A DNA stretch of 64,000 nucleotides from Ethanoligenens harbinense YUAN-3 (GTDB lineage: Bacteria > Bacillota > Clostridia > Oscillospirales > Ethanoligenentaceae), in NCBI RefSeq assembly GCF_000178115.2, contig NC_014828.1, forward strand, positions 310,001 through 374,000, read 5' to 3'. The notes beneath the pieces were generated by a model. That model ran no database searches. It saw nothing but the letters and a program-made list of their open reading frames with translations, and had not been told where the DNA came from. Positions 43,832 to 53,453 of this stretch are shown piece after piece. The translations under genes were made by a program, and so were the position numbers. Each line of letters starts with the position of its first letter. Position 1 is the stretch's first letter.

Positions 43832-44422
43832 ATGACATTCGTGGCCGCCACCGGCAACGCGCATAAACTGACGGAGATCCGCCGCATTCTCGCGCCGCTG
43901 GGGCATGATGTGATTTCTCAGCGCGAGGCGGGCGTGGCGTGCGACCCCGAGGAAACGGGCGCGACTTTTGCGGAAAACGCGCGTATCAAGGCCGAAGCGG
44001 TCTGCAAAGCGGCGGGCAGGCCCGCTGTGGCGGATGATTCCGGTCTGTGTGTGGATGCGCTGGACGGCGCGCCCGGCGTCTATTCGGCGCGGTACGCGGG
44101 CGCGCACGCCACCGATGACGACCGCATCGCCAAACTGCTGGCCGCGCTTTCCGGCGTGCCGGAGGAAAAGCGCACGGCACGGTTTGTTTCCGCCATCTGC
44201 TGCCTCTTCCCCGACGGGAGGGAGATCGCTGTGGAAGGCGTGTGCGAGGGGCGCGTCGCGTTTGCCAAGGACGGGACGGACGGTTTTGGCTACGACCCGG
44301 TGTTCATCGAGGCGGAAAGCGGAAAGACCTTCGCCGCGCTTTCCGGCGAGGAAAAGGATGCCTGTAGCCATCGCGGCAGGGCGCTGCGCGCGCTGGCGGA
44401 GGCGCTCGCGCCGCAAGACTGA
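43832..44422 (+). CDS. rdgB: XTP/dITP pyrophosphatase (Ham1/RdgB family)
   Basis: This 196-residue enzyme hydrolyses non-canonical purine triphosphates (dITP, XTP) to monophosphates and so cleans the nucleotide pool. Visible are the N-terminal [31 protein letters not shown], the metal/catalytic [11 protein letters not shown] and the C-terminal DGFGYDPVF and SHRGRAL blocks. Length is typical. It follows ftsY by 26 bases. Confidence 0.95.
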   Translation: MTFVAATGNAHKLTEIRRILAPLGHDVISQREAGVACDPEETGATFAENARIKAEAVCKAAGRPAVADDSGLCVDALDGAPGVYSARYAGAHATDDDRIAKLLAALSGVPEEKRTARFVSAICCLFPDGREIAVEGVCEGRVAFAKDGTDGFGYDPVFIEAESGKTFAALSGEEKDACSHRGRALRALAEALAPQD

Positions 44423-44441
44423 CGGGAAAGGAAACTGGAAC

Positions 44442-44810
44442 ATGGCGGCAGATCTCATCCCGACCAGATATGGACGTGTGCGGGGGACCGAAGATGGGAG
44501 TGTGCGAGTGTTCCACGGCATCCCATATGCCAAACCGCCGGTGGGGGCCAGGCGGTTTGGCGCGCCTGAGAAGCCCGCACCCGGGGACAGCGTGCGCGAT
44601 GCCACCCGGTTCGGCTCGGTGTGCCCGCAGCCTCGCGGGTTTATGGAGCGGCTTGCCGGCATCGACCGCAAGCAGTCGGCAGACTGCCTGTATCTCAACA
44701 TCTGGTCGCCCCCGGAACCGGCCGGGCCGTTGCCTGTGCTGGTCTGGCACGACACGCTTTCCGTGCCGGACGACCCGGACGCGGACAAGCGCGCTCTGTT
44801 CGGCCTGTGA
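44442..44810 (+). pseudogene. Truncated type B carboxylesterase (N-terminal fragment)
   Basis: The 122 residues match the N-terminus of para-nitrobenzyl esterase-type enzymes (about 490 residues when whole): [30 protein letters not shown], then [12 protein letters not shown] and LPVLVWHDT. The frame ends just where the oxyanion hole motif (HGGG) would begin, so the nucleophile, acid and catalytic His are all missing and it cannot be an esterase. A good ribosome site (AAAGGAAACTGGAAC) and an undamaged frame suggest it may still be translated. No remaining piece of the gene was seen downstream, where yhbY begins after 32 bases. Confidence 0.75.
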
Positions 44811-44842
44811 ACGATCATATCATAAAAACGGAGGATATCCTA

Positions 44843-45130
44843 TTGCTGACTTCCAAACAGCGCGCCGCTCTGCGCGGCATGGCCAATACCATCGACACCC
44901 TGTTTCAGGTGGGAAAACAGGGCGTGACCGAAACGCTGCAAAAGCAGGCGGAAGACGCGTTGCTCGCGCGCGAGCTTATCAAGCTGCGCGTGCTGGAGAC
45001 CGCGCCGGTGACCGCCAAAGAGGCCGCAACCCTGCTGGCGCAGGCGCTGGGCGCCGAAGTGGTGCAGGTGATCGGCACGCGATTCGTGCTCTACCGGGCC
45101 AACCCGGAGCATCCGGTGCTGCAGGTGTGA
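44843..45130 (+). CDS. yhbY: YhbY-type CRM-domain RNA-binding protein
   Basis: A 95-residue protein made of one CRM domain: LTSKQRAALRGMANTIDTLF, QVGKQGVTETL (the GxxG loop area) and the C-terminal GTRFVLYRANP. YhbY binds pre-50S particles and helps ribosome assembly. TTG at 44843 is taken as start, 8 bases after GGAGG. The gene lies before nadD as in many Firmicutes, in a cluster rich in ribosome-maturation factors (rsfS nearby). Confidence 0.92.
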   Translation: MLTSKQRAALRGMANTIDTLFQVGKQGVTETLQKQAEDALLARELIKLRVLETAPVTAKEAATLLAQALGAEVVQVIGTRFVLYRANPEHPVLQV

Positions 45131-45143
45131 GGGGGGAGCGGCA

Positions 45144-45770
45144 TTGAAAAAGATCGGCGTGTTCGGCGGCACGTTCAACCCCATCCACAAAGGGCATCTG
45201 CATCTGGCGGGCGGCTATTGCCGCGCGCTGGGGCTGGACACGGTGCTGCTGGTGCCCACCTGCATTCCGCCGCACAAAGAGGTGGACGACCTGCTGCCCG
45301 CGATCGACCGGTTGGAGATGTGCCGGCTGGCGGTCCGGGACATGCCCTCGCTGGCCGTTTCGGATGTGGAGGTCCGCCGCGGCGGCAGAAGCTATACGGT
45401 GGACACGCTGCGCGAACTGGCGGGCCTCTATCCGGACGACGAACTGTATTTCCTCATGGGAGCGGATATGTTCCTCACCATTGAGGAATGGAACGGGTTT
45501 ACCGAGATCGCGCGCACGGCGGTGCTCTGCACGGCGTCCCGCCATGAAGGGGAACTGCCCTCGTTGAAGGAGCACGCCCGCCTGCTCGAACGGAAATACG
45601 GCGCGCGCTGCCACATCGAGGCCATTCCGGTGCTGGACATTTCCTCTACCGAGGTGCGCGACGCGCTGGCCGAGGGCGGGGACGTGCGCGCGCTGGTACC
45701 GGACGCCGTGCGGGACTATATTTATCAGAACGGGCTCTACCGGCCGGTTGGACCGGACTTTCAACAATGA
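45144..45770 (+). CDS. nadD: Nicotinate-nucleotide adenylyltransferase
   Basis: The 208-residue enzyme adenylates nicotinate mononucleotide in NAD synthesis. The nucleotidyltransferase motif GGTFNPIHKGHL is at residues 8-19 and the ISSTEVRDAL motif near residue 170. It starts with TTG after GAGGGGGGAGCGGCA. Its stop overlaps the start of yqeK by four bases, a conserved pairing. Confidence 0.96.
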   Translation: MKKIGVFGGTFNPIHKGHLHLAGGYCRALGLDTVLLVPTCIPPHKEVDDLLPAIDRLEMCRLAVRDMPSLAVSDVEVRRGGRSYTVDTLRELAGLYPDDELYFLMGADMFLTIEEWNGFTEIARTAVLCTASRHEGELPSLKEHARLLERKYGARCHIEAIPVLDISSTEVRDALAEGGDVRALVPDAVRDYIYQNGLYRPVGPDFQQ

Positions 45771-46354
45771 CAAAGGGGCGGGATCAGGTGGATACGCAGC
45801 GTTTTGAAAAAATTTTAGATGAGACACTCGGCGAAAAGCGCCGCCATCATTCCCGGATGGTTTCCAAGGCGGCGGCGGAGCTGGCCCGGCGCTATGGCGG
45901 CGACCCGGAGCAGGCCGCATTCGCCGGGTTGGTGCACGACATCGCCAAAGAGATGAAGCCCGACGCGCAGTTGCAAACCATGGAGAAATATAGTATACTG
46001 CTTGATGATGTTGAGCGTGTGACGCCCAAGCTCTGGCACGCCATCGCGGGGTATGCGCTGCTCAAATACGAGTACGGCGTGGCCGACGAAGACGTTCTGG
46101 AAGCCGTGCGCTGGCACACCACCGGCCGCAAGGGGCTTTCACGCCTGGGCAAAATCGTTTATCTGGCCGACTGTATTTCCGAGGATCGGGATTATCCCGG
46201 CGTGGAGCAGGCCCGCGCCGCCGCCGCCCGCTCGCTGGATGCCGGGTATCTGGATTCGCTGGAGCGCTCCATCCGCACCCTGTTGGACAGGGGCGCTCTG
46301 CTCCATCTGGGCACGGTGGAAGCGCGCAATGAGCTTTTGCTCGCGGCAAAATAA
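45767..46354 (+). CDS. yqeK: HD-domain hydrolase YqeK
   Basis: A 195-residue HD-domain protein: the first metal ligand His in RRHHSRMV, HD pair in LVHDIAKE and further His in RWHTTGR and the Asp in YLADCIS. YqeK of Bacillus-type organisms hydrolyses diadenosine tetraphosphate to ADP. The start ATG overlaps nadD; a GTG seven codons further (VDTQRFEKIL) after GGATCAG is an alternative start closer to family length. Confidence 0.92.
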   Translation: MTKGRDQVDTQRFEKILDETLGEKRRHHSRMVSKAAAELARRYGGDPEQAAFAGLVHDIAKEMKPDAQLQTMEKYSILLDDVERVTPKLWHAIAGYALLKYEYGVADEDVLEAVRWHTTGRKGLSRLGKIVYLADCISEDRDYPGVEQARAAAARSLDAGYLDSLERSIRTLLDRGALLHLGTVEARNELLLAAK

Positions 46355-46402
46355 AAGGCGGAAGCGCGCGGGCAATGTTGTGCTTACGGGATGTTCGCCC
46401 TC

Positions 46403-46445
46403 GCGGCGGTGCATGGGCAGAGCCGCCCGCGCACCGTCGCTTTTT
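46403..46445 (+). terminator. Intrinsic terminator between yqeK and rsfS
   Basis: Arms GCGGCGGTGC and GCACCGTCGC (one G-T pair) around an 18-base loop, followed by TTTTT. It splits the usual nadD-yqeK-rsfS unit here. Confidence 0.7.
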
Positions 46446-46563
46446 CGTCGGACGGGACGTAAATCCGTCAGACTGGATACAATAAAGCACGGGGGCGCGA
46501 AAAAGCACGCGCGGACCCGTTATGATAATAAAAACAACCAAAACGAACAGGGAGGCGGTCGCA

Positions 46564-46926
46564 CTGACCTCAAAGGAATTGTTGGAAAAAGCAGTCGAAA
46601 TTCTGGACAACCGCAAGGCGGAAGACCTCACGGCCATTGAGATCGGCAATATCAGCATCATCGCGGATTATTTCCTGCTGGCCACCGGCAACAGCACCAC
46701 ACAGGTGAAATCGCTGGCGGAGGAGCTGGAATTTCAGTTTTCGCAGGCGGGCGTGGAGCCGCTGCGCACCGAGGGCGTGCGCTCGGGCACTTGGGCGGTG
46801 CTTGATTACGGCGGGCTGGTCATCCACATCTTCCACCGGGACACCCGCGCGTTTTACAACCTGGAGCGCCTGTGGGCCGACGGGGAGCGCGTCGATATAC
46901 AGCAGTTGATCAAGCAGGAGGGCTGA
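46564..46926 (+). CDS. rsfS: Ribosome silencing factor RsfS
   Basis: RsfS binds L14 and blocks subunit joining when nutrients are short. The 120-residue product has the family pattern LTSKELLEKAVEILDNRKAED, YFLLATGNSTTQVKSLAEEL and WAVLDYGGLVIHIFHRDTRAFYNLERLW. The start is unusual: AGGGAGG stands 8 bases before a CTG codon at 46564 that falls where family members begin (MTSKELL). An ATG at 46522 gives 14 more residues but has no ribosome site. The gene ends four bases before leuS. Confidence 0.9.
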   Translation: MTSKELLEKAVEILDNRKAEDLTAIEIGNISIIADYFLLATGNSTTQVKSLAEELEFQFSQAGVEPLRTEGVRSGTWAVLDYGGLVIHIFHRDTRAFYNLERLWADGERVDIQQLIKQEG

Positions 46927-46929
46927 AAC

Positions 46930-49332
46930 GTGCACTACGATTTCGCCGCTATCGAAAAAAAATGGCAGAAGCTCTGGGAAGAGACCGGTGTGTTCCACGC
47001 GAAAAACGATTTTTCACTACCGAAGTTTTACGCGTTGGTCGAATTCCCCTATCCATCCGGGCAGGGGCTGCATGTGGGGCATCCGCGTTCCTATACGGCG
47101 CTGGACATCGTGTCCCGCAAGCGCCGTCTGGAGGGCTATAACGTTCTGTACCCGATGGGGTGGGACGCGTTCGGCCTGCCCACCGAGAACTTTGCCATCA
47201 AAAACCACATCCACCCCGAGATCGTCACCAAAAACAACGTGGCACATTTCAAGCAGCAGTTGCAATCGCTGGGGCTTTCGTTTGACTGGTCGCGCGAGAT
47301 CAACACCACCGACCCGTTGTATTATAGATGGACGCAGTGGATCTTCCTCCAACTGTTCAAAAAAGGACTGGCCTACAAAAAGGAAATGCGCGTCAACTGG
47401 TGCACCTCCTGCAAATGCGTGCTGGCCAACGAAGAAGTGGTGAACGGCGTTTGCGAGCGGTGCGGCAGCGAGGTGGTGCATAAGGTCAAGAGCCAGTGGA
47501 TGCTCAAGATCACCGACTATGCCCAGCGCCTGATCGACGACCTCGACGGTCTCGATTATATCGAGCGCGTGAAGACCCAGCAGAAAAACTGGATCGGGCG
47601 CTCCACCGGCGCGCAGGTGCGGTTCGACACCGCGGCGGGCGACCCGTTGCTCATCTATACCACAAGGCCGGATACCATCTTCGGCGCCACCTATATGGTC
47701 ATCGCGCCGGAGCACCCCATCCTTGAAAAATGGGCGGACAAGATTGAAAACCTCGACGCGGTGCGCGCCTATCAGGATGAAGCCGCGCACAAGTCCGATT
47801 TTGAGCGCACTGAGGTGCAGAAGGACAAGACCGGCGTGGAGATCAAGGGTGTGCGCGCCGTCAACCCCGCCACCGGCAAAGAAATCCCGATTTTTCTGTC
47901 GGATTATGTGCTGGTCACATACGGCACCGGCGCCATCATGGCCGTGCCCGCGCATGACGAACGCGACTTCGCGTTCGCCCGTACATTCGGCCTGCCTGTC
48001 GTGGAGGTGGTCGCGGGCGGCAACGTGGAACAGGAAGCGTTTACCGACTGCGCGACCGGCACGATGGTCAACTCCGGCTTTCTCGACGGCCTGACGGTCG
48101 AAGAGGCCAAAGAAAAAATCATCGCGTGGCTGGAGGAGACCGGCCGCGGCGAGGCTAAGGTCAACTACAAGCTGCGCGACTGGGTGTTTTCCCGCCAGCG
48201 CTATTGGGGCGAGCCCATCCCGCTGGTCTATTGTGAAAAATGCGGTTGGGTGCCCGTGCCGGAAGACCAGCTTCCGCTGCGCCTGCCGGAAGTGGCATCC
48301 TATGAGCCGACGGACAACGGCGAGTCGCCGCTGGCGGCCATGACCGACTGGGTGAACACCGTCTGCCCGCACTGCGGCGGCCCCGCCCGGCGTGAGACCG
48401 ACACCATGCCCCAGTGGGCAGGCTCGTCGTGGTACTTCCTGCGCTACACCGACCCGCACAACGGCAAGGCGCTCGCATCACCTGAAGCGCTGAGATACTG
48501 GCTGCCGGTGGACTGGTACAACGGCGGCATGGAGCACACCACGTTGCATCTGCTCTATTCGCGTTTCTGGCACAAGGCGCTGTTTGATCTAGGCATCGTA
48601 CCCACGTCGGAGCCGTATCAGAAGCGGACGAGCCACGGCATGATTCTGGGTGAAAACGGCGAAAAAATGTCCAAATCGCGCGGCAACGTCGTCAATCCGG
48701 ACGAGATGGTGAAAGCCTACGGCGCGGATACGCTGCGGCTGTATGAAATGTTCATCGGGGATTTTGAAAAGGCCGCCCCGTGGTCGGACACCGGCATCCG
48801 CGGCAGCAAACGTTTCCTGGAGCGTGTCTGGAACTTGCAGGAAAAACTTCTGCCGGGCGACGGCTACCGCCCGGAACTGGAAAGCGACCTGCACAAGACC
48901 ATTAAAAAGGTCACGGGCGACATCGAGAGCATGAAATTCAACACGGCCATCGCCGCGCTGATGACCCTGCTCAACCGTTTTGCCAAGGAGGGCGCGTCGC
49001 GCGGGGAATGGCGCACGTTTTTGCTGCTGCTCAACCCGTTCGCGCCGCACATCACCGAGGAACTTTGGGAGGTCACCGGCCTTGGCGGGCGGCTGAACGC
49101 GCAGAAATGGCCGACTTATGACGAGGCCAAATGTGTGGATGCCCGCGTGCGGATCGCGGTGCAGGTTTGCGGCAAACTGCGCGGCACGGTGGAAATGGAC
49201 GCGGACGCCGATCAGCAGACCGTGCAGACCGCCGCGCTGGAACTGCCGCGCGTGCAGGCCAATGTGGAGGGCAAGCAGGTCGTCAAGGTCATTTTTATTA
49301 AAGGGAAACTCATCAATATCGTCGCAAAATAA
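46930..49332 (+). CDS. leuS: Leucyl-tRNA synthetase
   Basis: A class I synthetase of 800 residues that charges tRNA with leucine. The HIGH-type motif lies in [15 protein letters not shown], the CP1 editing domain includes [15 protein letters not shown] and the T-rich site region, and KMSKS is seen in [13 protein letters not shown]. The C-terminal anticodon and tRNA-binding domains are complete to the end. It starts with GTG four bases after rsfS, with AGGAGGGCTGAAAC as ribosome site. No T-box leader is present. Confidence 0.97.
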   Translation: MHYDFAAIEKKWQKLWEETGVFHAKNDFSLPKFYALVEFPYPSGQGLHVGHPRSYTALDIVSRKRRLEGYNVLYPMGWDAFGLPTENFAIKNHIHPEIVTKNNVAHFKQQLQSLGLSFDWSREINTTDPLYYRWTQWIFLQLFKKGLAYKKEMRVNWCTSCKCVLANEEVVNGVCERCGSEVVHKVKSQWMLKITDYAQRLIDDLDGLDYIERVKTQQKNWIGRSTGAQVRFDTAAGDPLLIYTTRPDTIFGATYMVIAPEHPILEKWADKIENLDAVRAYQDEAAHKSDFERTEVQKDKTGVEIKGVRAVNPATGKEIPIFLSDYVLVTYGTGAIMAVPAHDERDFAFARTFGLPVVEVVAGGNVEQEAFTDCATGTMVNSGFLDGLTVEEAKEKIIAWLEETGRGEAKVNYKLRDWVFSRQRYWGEPIPLVYCEKCGWVPVPEDQLPLRLPEVASYEPTDNGESPLAAMTDWVNTVCPHCGGPARRETDTMPQWAGSSWYFLRYTDPHNGKALASPEALRYWLPVDWYNGGMEHTTLHLLYSRFWHKALFDLGIVPTSEPYQKRTSHGMILGENGEKMSKSRGNVVNPDEMVKAYGADTLRLYEMFIGDFEKAAPWSDTGIRGSKRFLERVWNLQEKLLPGDGYRPELESDLHKTIKKVTGDIESMKFNTAIAALMTLLNRFAKEGASRGEWRTFLLLLNPFAPHITEELWEVTGLGGRLNAQKWPTYDEAKCVDARVRIAVQVCGKLRGTVEMDADADQQTVQTAALELPRVQANVEGKQVVKVIFIKGKLINIVAK

Positions 49333-49345
49333 TTGGATATAGATC

Positions 49346-49394
49346 GGCGCGGCGCGTTTCCGTATGAGGCAGAGGCACGCCGCGCCTGTTTTTT
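49346..49394 (+). terminator. Terminator of rsfS-leuS
   Basis: Arms GGCGCGGCG and CGCCGCGCC, 23-base loop, then TGTTTTTT, 13 bases after the leuS stop. Confidence 0.8.
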
Positions 49395-49504
49395 GAAAAA
49401 ATTCTGCGATTTTCATCGGATGACCATACGGCTTTCACGTTGCCCCGCCATACTGGGTGCAGTCGAACGAACACCCATGGCAGAGAATAGGAGTGGATTC
49501 TTAT

Positions 49505-50182
49505 ATGGTCAAATGGAAATGGTGGAAACCGGCTGTTTTACTGGTGGCGGCAGTGGTATGCGCGGCGGCTTTGGCCGCGTGCGGCAGCAAGGCGGTTTCC
49601 GTTGCGTCGTCCTCGTCCGGCGGCAGCGGTTCGTCCGCGAATACTCTTTACGGCAAGGTGACCGCCGTAAACGGGTCAACCATCACGTTGGCGCTGGGAA
49701 CGATGGGCGGTGGCCAGGGCGGCCCGGGTGGCGGGCGGGGTACCGCATCCGGTAGCCAGAACGGCACGCCGCCGGATCAGGGCACCGCGTCCGGTGGTGC
49801 GGGCAACGTGCCTGCGGGGGGTGGGATGCCCGGCCTGACGCTGACCGGTAAGGCCCAGACCGTCACGGCCGCGGATGGCGCGACCATCACGAAAATGACC
49901 CGTCCGTCCGGTGGGCAGGCGCCGGGCAGCTCGTCCGACACGACTTCCTCGACCGACAGTGCCGCTTCGTCCGCCGACACATCGGCTTCTCTGTCCGATA
50001 TCACGGTGGGGACGATTGTGAAAGTCGAACTCGACAGCAGTGGCAAAGCGTCGGCGATCACGATTCTGGGCACGCAGAGCGACAGCGCGGGCACCGCGTC
50101 CGACTCGACGGCGTCGTCCGCCGCGTCCGCGTCCACCGTCGCGGCAACGGAGAACGAAAACAATTCAGCAGTTTCGGCATAG
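49505..50182 (+). CDS. Low-complexity lipoprotein of unknown function
   Basis: A 225-residue product with an N-terminal signal (MVKWKWW, hydrophobic stretch to about 28) and a lipobox LAAC, so it should be lipidated and held on the outer face of the membrane. The body has two small beta-like segments (about 52-68, LYGKVTAVNGSTITLALG, and 117-135) separated by Gly/Pro-rich stretches, and a long Ser/Ala/Thr/Asp tail. DUF5666-like repeats of this sort (KV-VNGSTITL) occur in other secreted proteins. AGGAG stands 11 bases before ATG. No partner gene is evident. Confidence 0.75.
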   Translation: MVKWKWWKPAVLLVAAVVCAAALAACGSKAVSVASSSSGGSGSSANTLYGKVTAVNGSTITLALGTMGGGQGGPGGGRGTASGSQNGTPPDQGTASGGAGNVPAGGGMPGLTLTGKAQTVTAADGATITKMTRPSGGQAPGSSSDTTSSTDSAASSADTSASLSDITVGTIVKVELDSSGKASAITILGTQSDSAGTASDSTASSAASASTVAATENENNSAVSA

Positions 50183-50199
50183 ATTTTCGGCATTGGTGC

Positions 50200-50233
50200 A
50201 AAAAAGGACTGCAGTATACCGCAGTCCTTTTTT
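50200..50233. terminator. Bidirectional terminator
   Basis: AAAAAAGGACTGC and GCAGTCCTTTTTT form a perfect 13-base stem with an 8-base loop, serving the lipoprotein gene and the convergent ABC operon. Confidence 0.92.
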
Positions 50234-50247
50234 GTGGTTTAATAGGC

Positions 50248-52590
50248 TTAGTCGGATAGCAATACGCAGGGGGAAATGCGCCGCACACGCCGGGCCGCCA
50301 GCATGGAAATGCCGTAGGTGAGCAGTGCGATGAGGATGCAGACCGTCGGCACGGTGGCGGCGGGGAGAATGAAGTCCAGCTTCAAAAGCCCCATCGCGCG
50401 GAAGAGAGCGCTGACAAGCGGGTTGGCAAAGGATTGCCCCAGCAGGCAGCCCGCCAGTGCGCCGATGATGCCCACCGGCAGAAAGCTGAGTGCGACCTGC
50501 CGCATGAGCTGCCCGGTGGTGAACCCCAGCGCTTTCTGAATGCCGAATTCCTGTCTGCGGCGCACCAGCATCGCACCGGTGAGCAGCACCAGGATCAGGA
50601 CGACGATCAGTGCCATCACCGCGAACATCAGCGAGGCAAATACGGCCACCACTGTTCCATAGGTGCCCAGAATGTTCCGTGCGGTTGCATGGTCATTGGA
50701 AACGCCGGTGACCTGTGCACCAAACCGGGTGTTGATGGTTTGTATGGTGTCGGAAATGTGCGTATGATTTTCCATATAGACGAACAGATAGGAGGGGACG
50801 AATTGCGGCGAGATGCGGCGGAAACCGTCCTCGGTGAGGTAACTGCCCGTGCCCAGGTCGTTGATGCTCTGGGTCAGGCCGGTGATGAGATAGTCGGCGC
50901 TCCGGCCTCCTGCGGTAATGCGCACGGTGTCCCCGATGCCTTTATGCAGGTGCCCGGCCAGCACGCCGCCGATGGCCACTTCGTTGTCATGCTTGGGATA
51001 GCGCCCCCCGTAAGTCTGGTTGTTTTTGAGCAGGCCGAAATCCGGGGTGACGGCACCGTAACTGGCCTGGCCGTCGGTCTCCACCATGGGGACATCATAT
51101 GTGAGCGCCTGCGTGACGTGCGGCAGAGCGCGGATATTTTGCTGCAGCGTCTGAATGTCCGCGCCGCTTTTCATTTCGACAGAGATGTCGTCCGGCTCAC
51201 CGCCCATCAGGTGCATGACGGCCGTGTTGTCTACGCCGAAATTATAAAATAGCAGGAACGTGAAGACCGCCGCGAACGACACTGCCGCGAAGATGATGCC
51301 CAGTGCAATGTTCTGCCTGGCGTCCGCCCATATGGATTTGCAGGCCAGAAGCAGGCTGAGCGGACCGCGCGAGGTTTCCAGCGAGAGGTGGTTTTTGCGG
51401 AAGCTGTGGGTGGTGATGCCGCCGCGCAGCGCCGTGATGACCGGCAGTTTGCGGATGCGGGAGGCGGCCACCAAAGCGACCAGCGCCACACAGCTGAGAA
51501 GGATGGCAAGCGTGAGCAGGCTGACCGCCGGGTCGAATCCCTGCTGCCAGTTCAGGCCGGTCTGTGCCGCCAGTGACTGGCTGTGCGGGATGGCGACGGC
51601 ATAGGAAAGGCCGATGCCTGCGATCCCTCCCGCCAAACCCGTTAGCAAAAACTGAAGCAGGAACGCGGCGCGGATCTGCCTGCCGGTGTATCCCACGGCC
51701 TCAAGTGCGCCGATGTTGCGGATGTCTTCCTCAATGCTGCCCACGATGCGGAAGCGCACCACCAGCAGTACGATGAGTGCCACCACAAAGGCGAAAGAAA
51801 TCTCCAGCGCCGCACCGATCATCACCGGCATGGATACCGCAAGCTTGGTGTTGTTGATGCTCAGCCTCCAGGGCAGTTCCCCTTGGTTGTCGGAGCTTGC
51901 CTGAAGCAAAAACGCGTTGGACAGGTCGGCCGCATCCGATAAGGTTTTGGTGTAGGCGTTGAACAGCACGCTCTTCGCGGGGGCATTTTCCGGCAGGGTG
52001 GCAAATGCCCGATAGGCGCTGTCCGGCAGGAAGAACCGCATGCTGCCGGTCATGGTGTTGCCCCAGAGCAGGTCTTCCTCAAAGCCCGCGATGCGAAACG
52101 CATAGGTTTTTCCGAGAATGGTGAGTTTGAGCGTGTCCCCCAGCCGGTAGCCTTTGGTGGAGAGCATGTAGGGGACATAGATGGACTCATTGGTTTCCGC
52201 CGCCCTTGCGCCCACGAATGAGAGATGTTTTGCTTCGCCGCTGCTTTCCACGGCGACGGAGGTGGAGAAAGCAGAGCCGCCGATGGGGAAGGAAGCGGCG
52301 CGGTAATACAGCGCCGTTTCCTGTGAGGTCCCGGTCACGCCTTTGTATGTAGAGATGAAGCGTTCCAGTTCCGCCTGCTTGGCGGCGCCGATGCTGTCGG
52401 GCAAAGTGGCTACGAAGTCCGGCGTATGCAGTTCCGTGCGTTTCTGGTCGAAAATGCGCGGCAGGTTGGTCAGGTTCAGGAGACCGAGGTTGAGCAGCAG
52501 GGCCGCGATGAGGGTGAGCAGCCCCAGTGTGATGCCCGCGCTCTTGTGCCTGCGCAGGTTGGCGGCGGCCAGCATCCAGACGCTTTGCAT
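50248..52590 (-). CDS. MacB/FtsX-type ABC transporter permease
   Basis: A 780-residue permease with one N-terminal helix, a large extracellular domain (about 45-255), three helices of the first FtsX core, a second extracellular domain (about 435-640) and a C-terminal FtsX core with three helices. It has the two-FtsX layout of exporters that move antimicrobial peptides, lipoproteins or wall components. It starts two bases after the ATPase stop, at MQSVWMLAAANLRRHK. It is linked to the two-component genes upstream; the substrate is not predictable. Confidence 0.9.
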   Translation of the reverse strand: MQSVWMLAAANLRRHKSAGITLGLLTLIAALLLNLGLLNLTNLPRIFDQKRTELHTPDFVATLPDSIGAAKQAELERFISTYKGVTGTSQETALYYRAASFPIGGSAFSTSVAVESSGEAKHLSFVGARAAETNESIYVPYMLSTKGYRLGDTLKLTILGKTYAFRIAGFEEDLLWGNTMTGSMRFFLPDSAYRAFATLPENAPAKSVLFNAYTKTLSDAADLSNAFLLQASSDNQGELPWRLSINNTKLAVSMPVMIGAALEISFAFVVALIVLLVVRFRIVGSIEEDIRNIGALEAVGYTGRQIRAAFLLQFLLTGLAGGIAGIGLSYAVAIPHSQSLAAQTGLNWQQGFDPAVSLLTLAILLSCVALVALVAASRIRKLPVITALRGGITTHSFRKNHLSLETSRGPLSLLLACKSIWADARQNIALGIIFAAVSFAAVFTFLLFYNFGVDNTAVMHLMGGEPDDISVEMKSGADIQTLQQNIRALPHVTQALTYDVPMVETDGQASYGAVTPDFGLLKNNQTYGGRYPKHDNEVAIGGVLAGHLHKGIGDTVRITAGGRSADYLITGLTQSINDLGTGSYLTEDGFRRISPQFVPSYLFVYMENHTHISDTIQTINTRFGAQVTGVSNDHATARNILGTYGTVVAVFASLMFAVMALIVVLILVLLTGAMLVRRRQEFGIQKALGFTTGQLMRQVALSFLPVGIIGALAGCLLGQSFANPLVSALFRAMGLLKLDFILPAATVPTVCILIALLTYGISMLAARRVRRISPCVLLSD

Positions 52591-52592
52591 GC

Positions 52593-53351
52593 TCACCACC
52601 CCATTTCCTTTAAAAACGCCGTCAGCTTGTCGTGCCGGGTGCGGTCGCCGCCGACATACGAGCCCAGGCCGCACTCCCCGCAGACCACACCGTCTTTCAG
52701 GTACAGGATGCGGTTGCCGCGCCGCGCCGAGCGCAGGTCATGCGTGACCATCACGACGTTTTGCCCGTTTTGATGCACCTGGGTGAGCACATCCAGCACC
52801 GCCTTGCCGGAGGCGGAGTTGAGCGCGCCGGTGGGCTCGTCGGCAAACACGACTTTGGGCGTGTTGATGAGTGCGCGCACCATCCCCGCGCGCTGCGCCT
52901 CGCCCCCCGAAAGCTGCGAGGGAAACTTCTTCCAGTCCGCTTCACGCAGACCCACCTGCTCAAACAGGGCTTTGGCACGGGCGGCGACGGCTTTGCGCTC
53001 TCCTCCCGCCAGCAGACCGCAGGCCAGCACATTGTCCATCACGCTCATGCTGTCCATCAAAAAAACCTGCTGGAACACGAATCCGCAGTTTTGGCGGCGG
53101 AACACGGCGAGCTGGTCGTTGTTCATGCGGGAGATATCCTGCCCGGCGAAGCGGATGCCGCCCAGCGTGGGCCGGTCCATGCCGGAAAGCGCGTAGAGCA
53201 GCGTGGATTTGCCCGCGCCGGAGGCCCCCATGATGACGGTGAAATCGCCTTCGCGGATCTCCAGATCGAGGTTTTTGAGCACATGCTGCTGCAGGCCGGA
53301 TTGTGAAAAGGTCTTGCAGAGTTTCTGTGTGGTCACGATCGCCTGTGACAT
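52593..53351 (-). CDS. ABC transporter ATP-binding protein, LolD/MacB family
   Basis: The 252-residue ATPase has Walker A MGASGAGKSTLL, Q-loop GFVFQQVFLMDSMSV, signature LSGGEAQRAG, Walker B VVFADEPTGALNS and switch VMVTHDLRSA, the fingerprint of the MacB/LolD group. It energises the permease encoded next. The start at MSQAIV follows AAGGA by 8 bases; longer frames to 53417 have no site. Its promoter region carries a ladder of direct repeats suited to the neighbouring response regulator. Confidence 0.94.
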   Translation of the reverse strand: MSQAIVTTQKLCKTFSQSGLQQHVLKNLDLEIREGDFTVIMGASGAGKSTLLYALSGMDRPTLGGIRFAGQDISRMNNDQLAVFRRQNCGFVFQQVFLMDSMSVMDNVLACGLLAGGERKAVAARAKALFEQVGLREADWKKFPSQLSGGEAQRAGMVRALINTPKVVFADEPTGALNSASGKAVLDVLTQVHQNGQNVVMVTHDLRSARRGNRILYLKDGVVCGECGLGSYVGGDRTRHDKLTAFLKEMGW

Positions 53352-53453
53352 GCAAATCATCCTTTCGGCAGGCACAGCCTGCTTGTGCGGCGCGAGAGGG
53401 CTTTGCGCATGCGGCAAGCCGGCCGCGCCGCACGTTCGGTTTATCGTGCCTTC

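Noticed and set aside
40215-43838. 1207-codon open frame on the minus strand
   Set aside because: Antisense to smc and ftsY, both complete and well conserved; no domain seen in the opposite frame.
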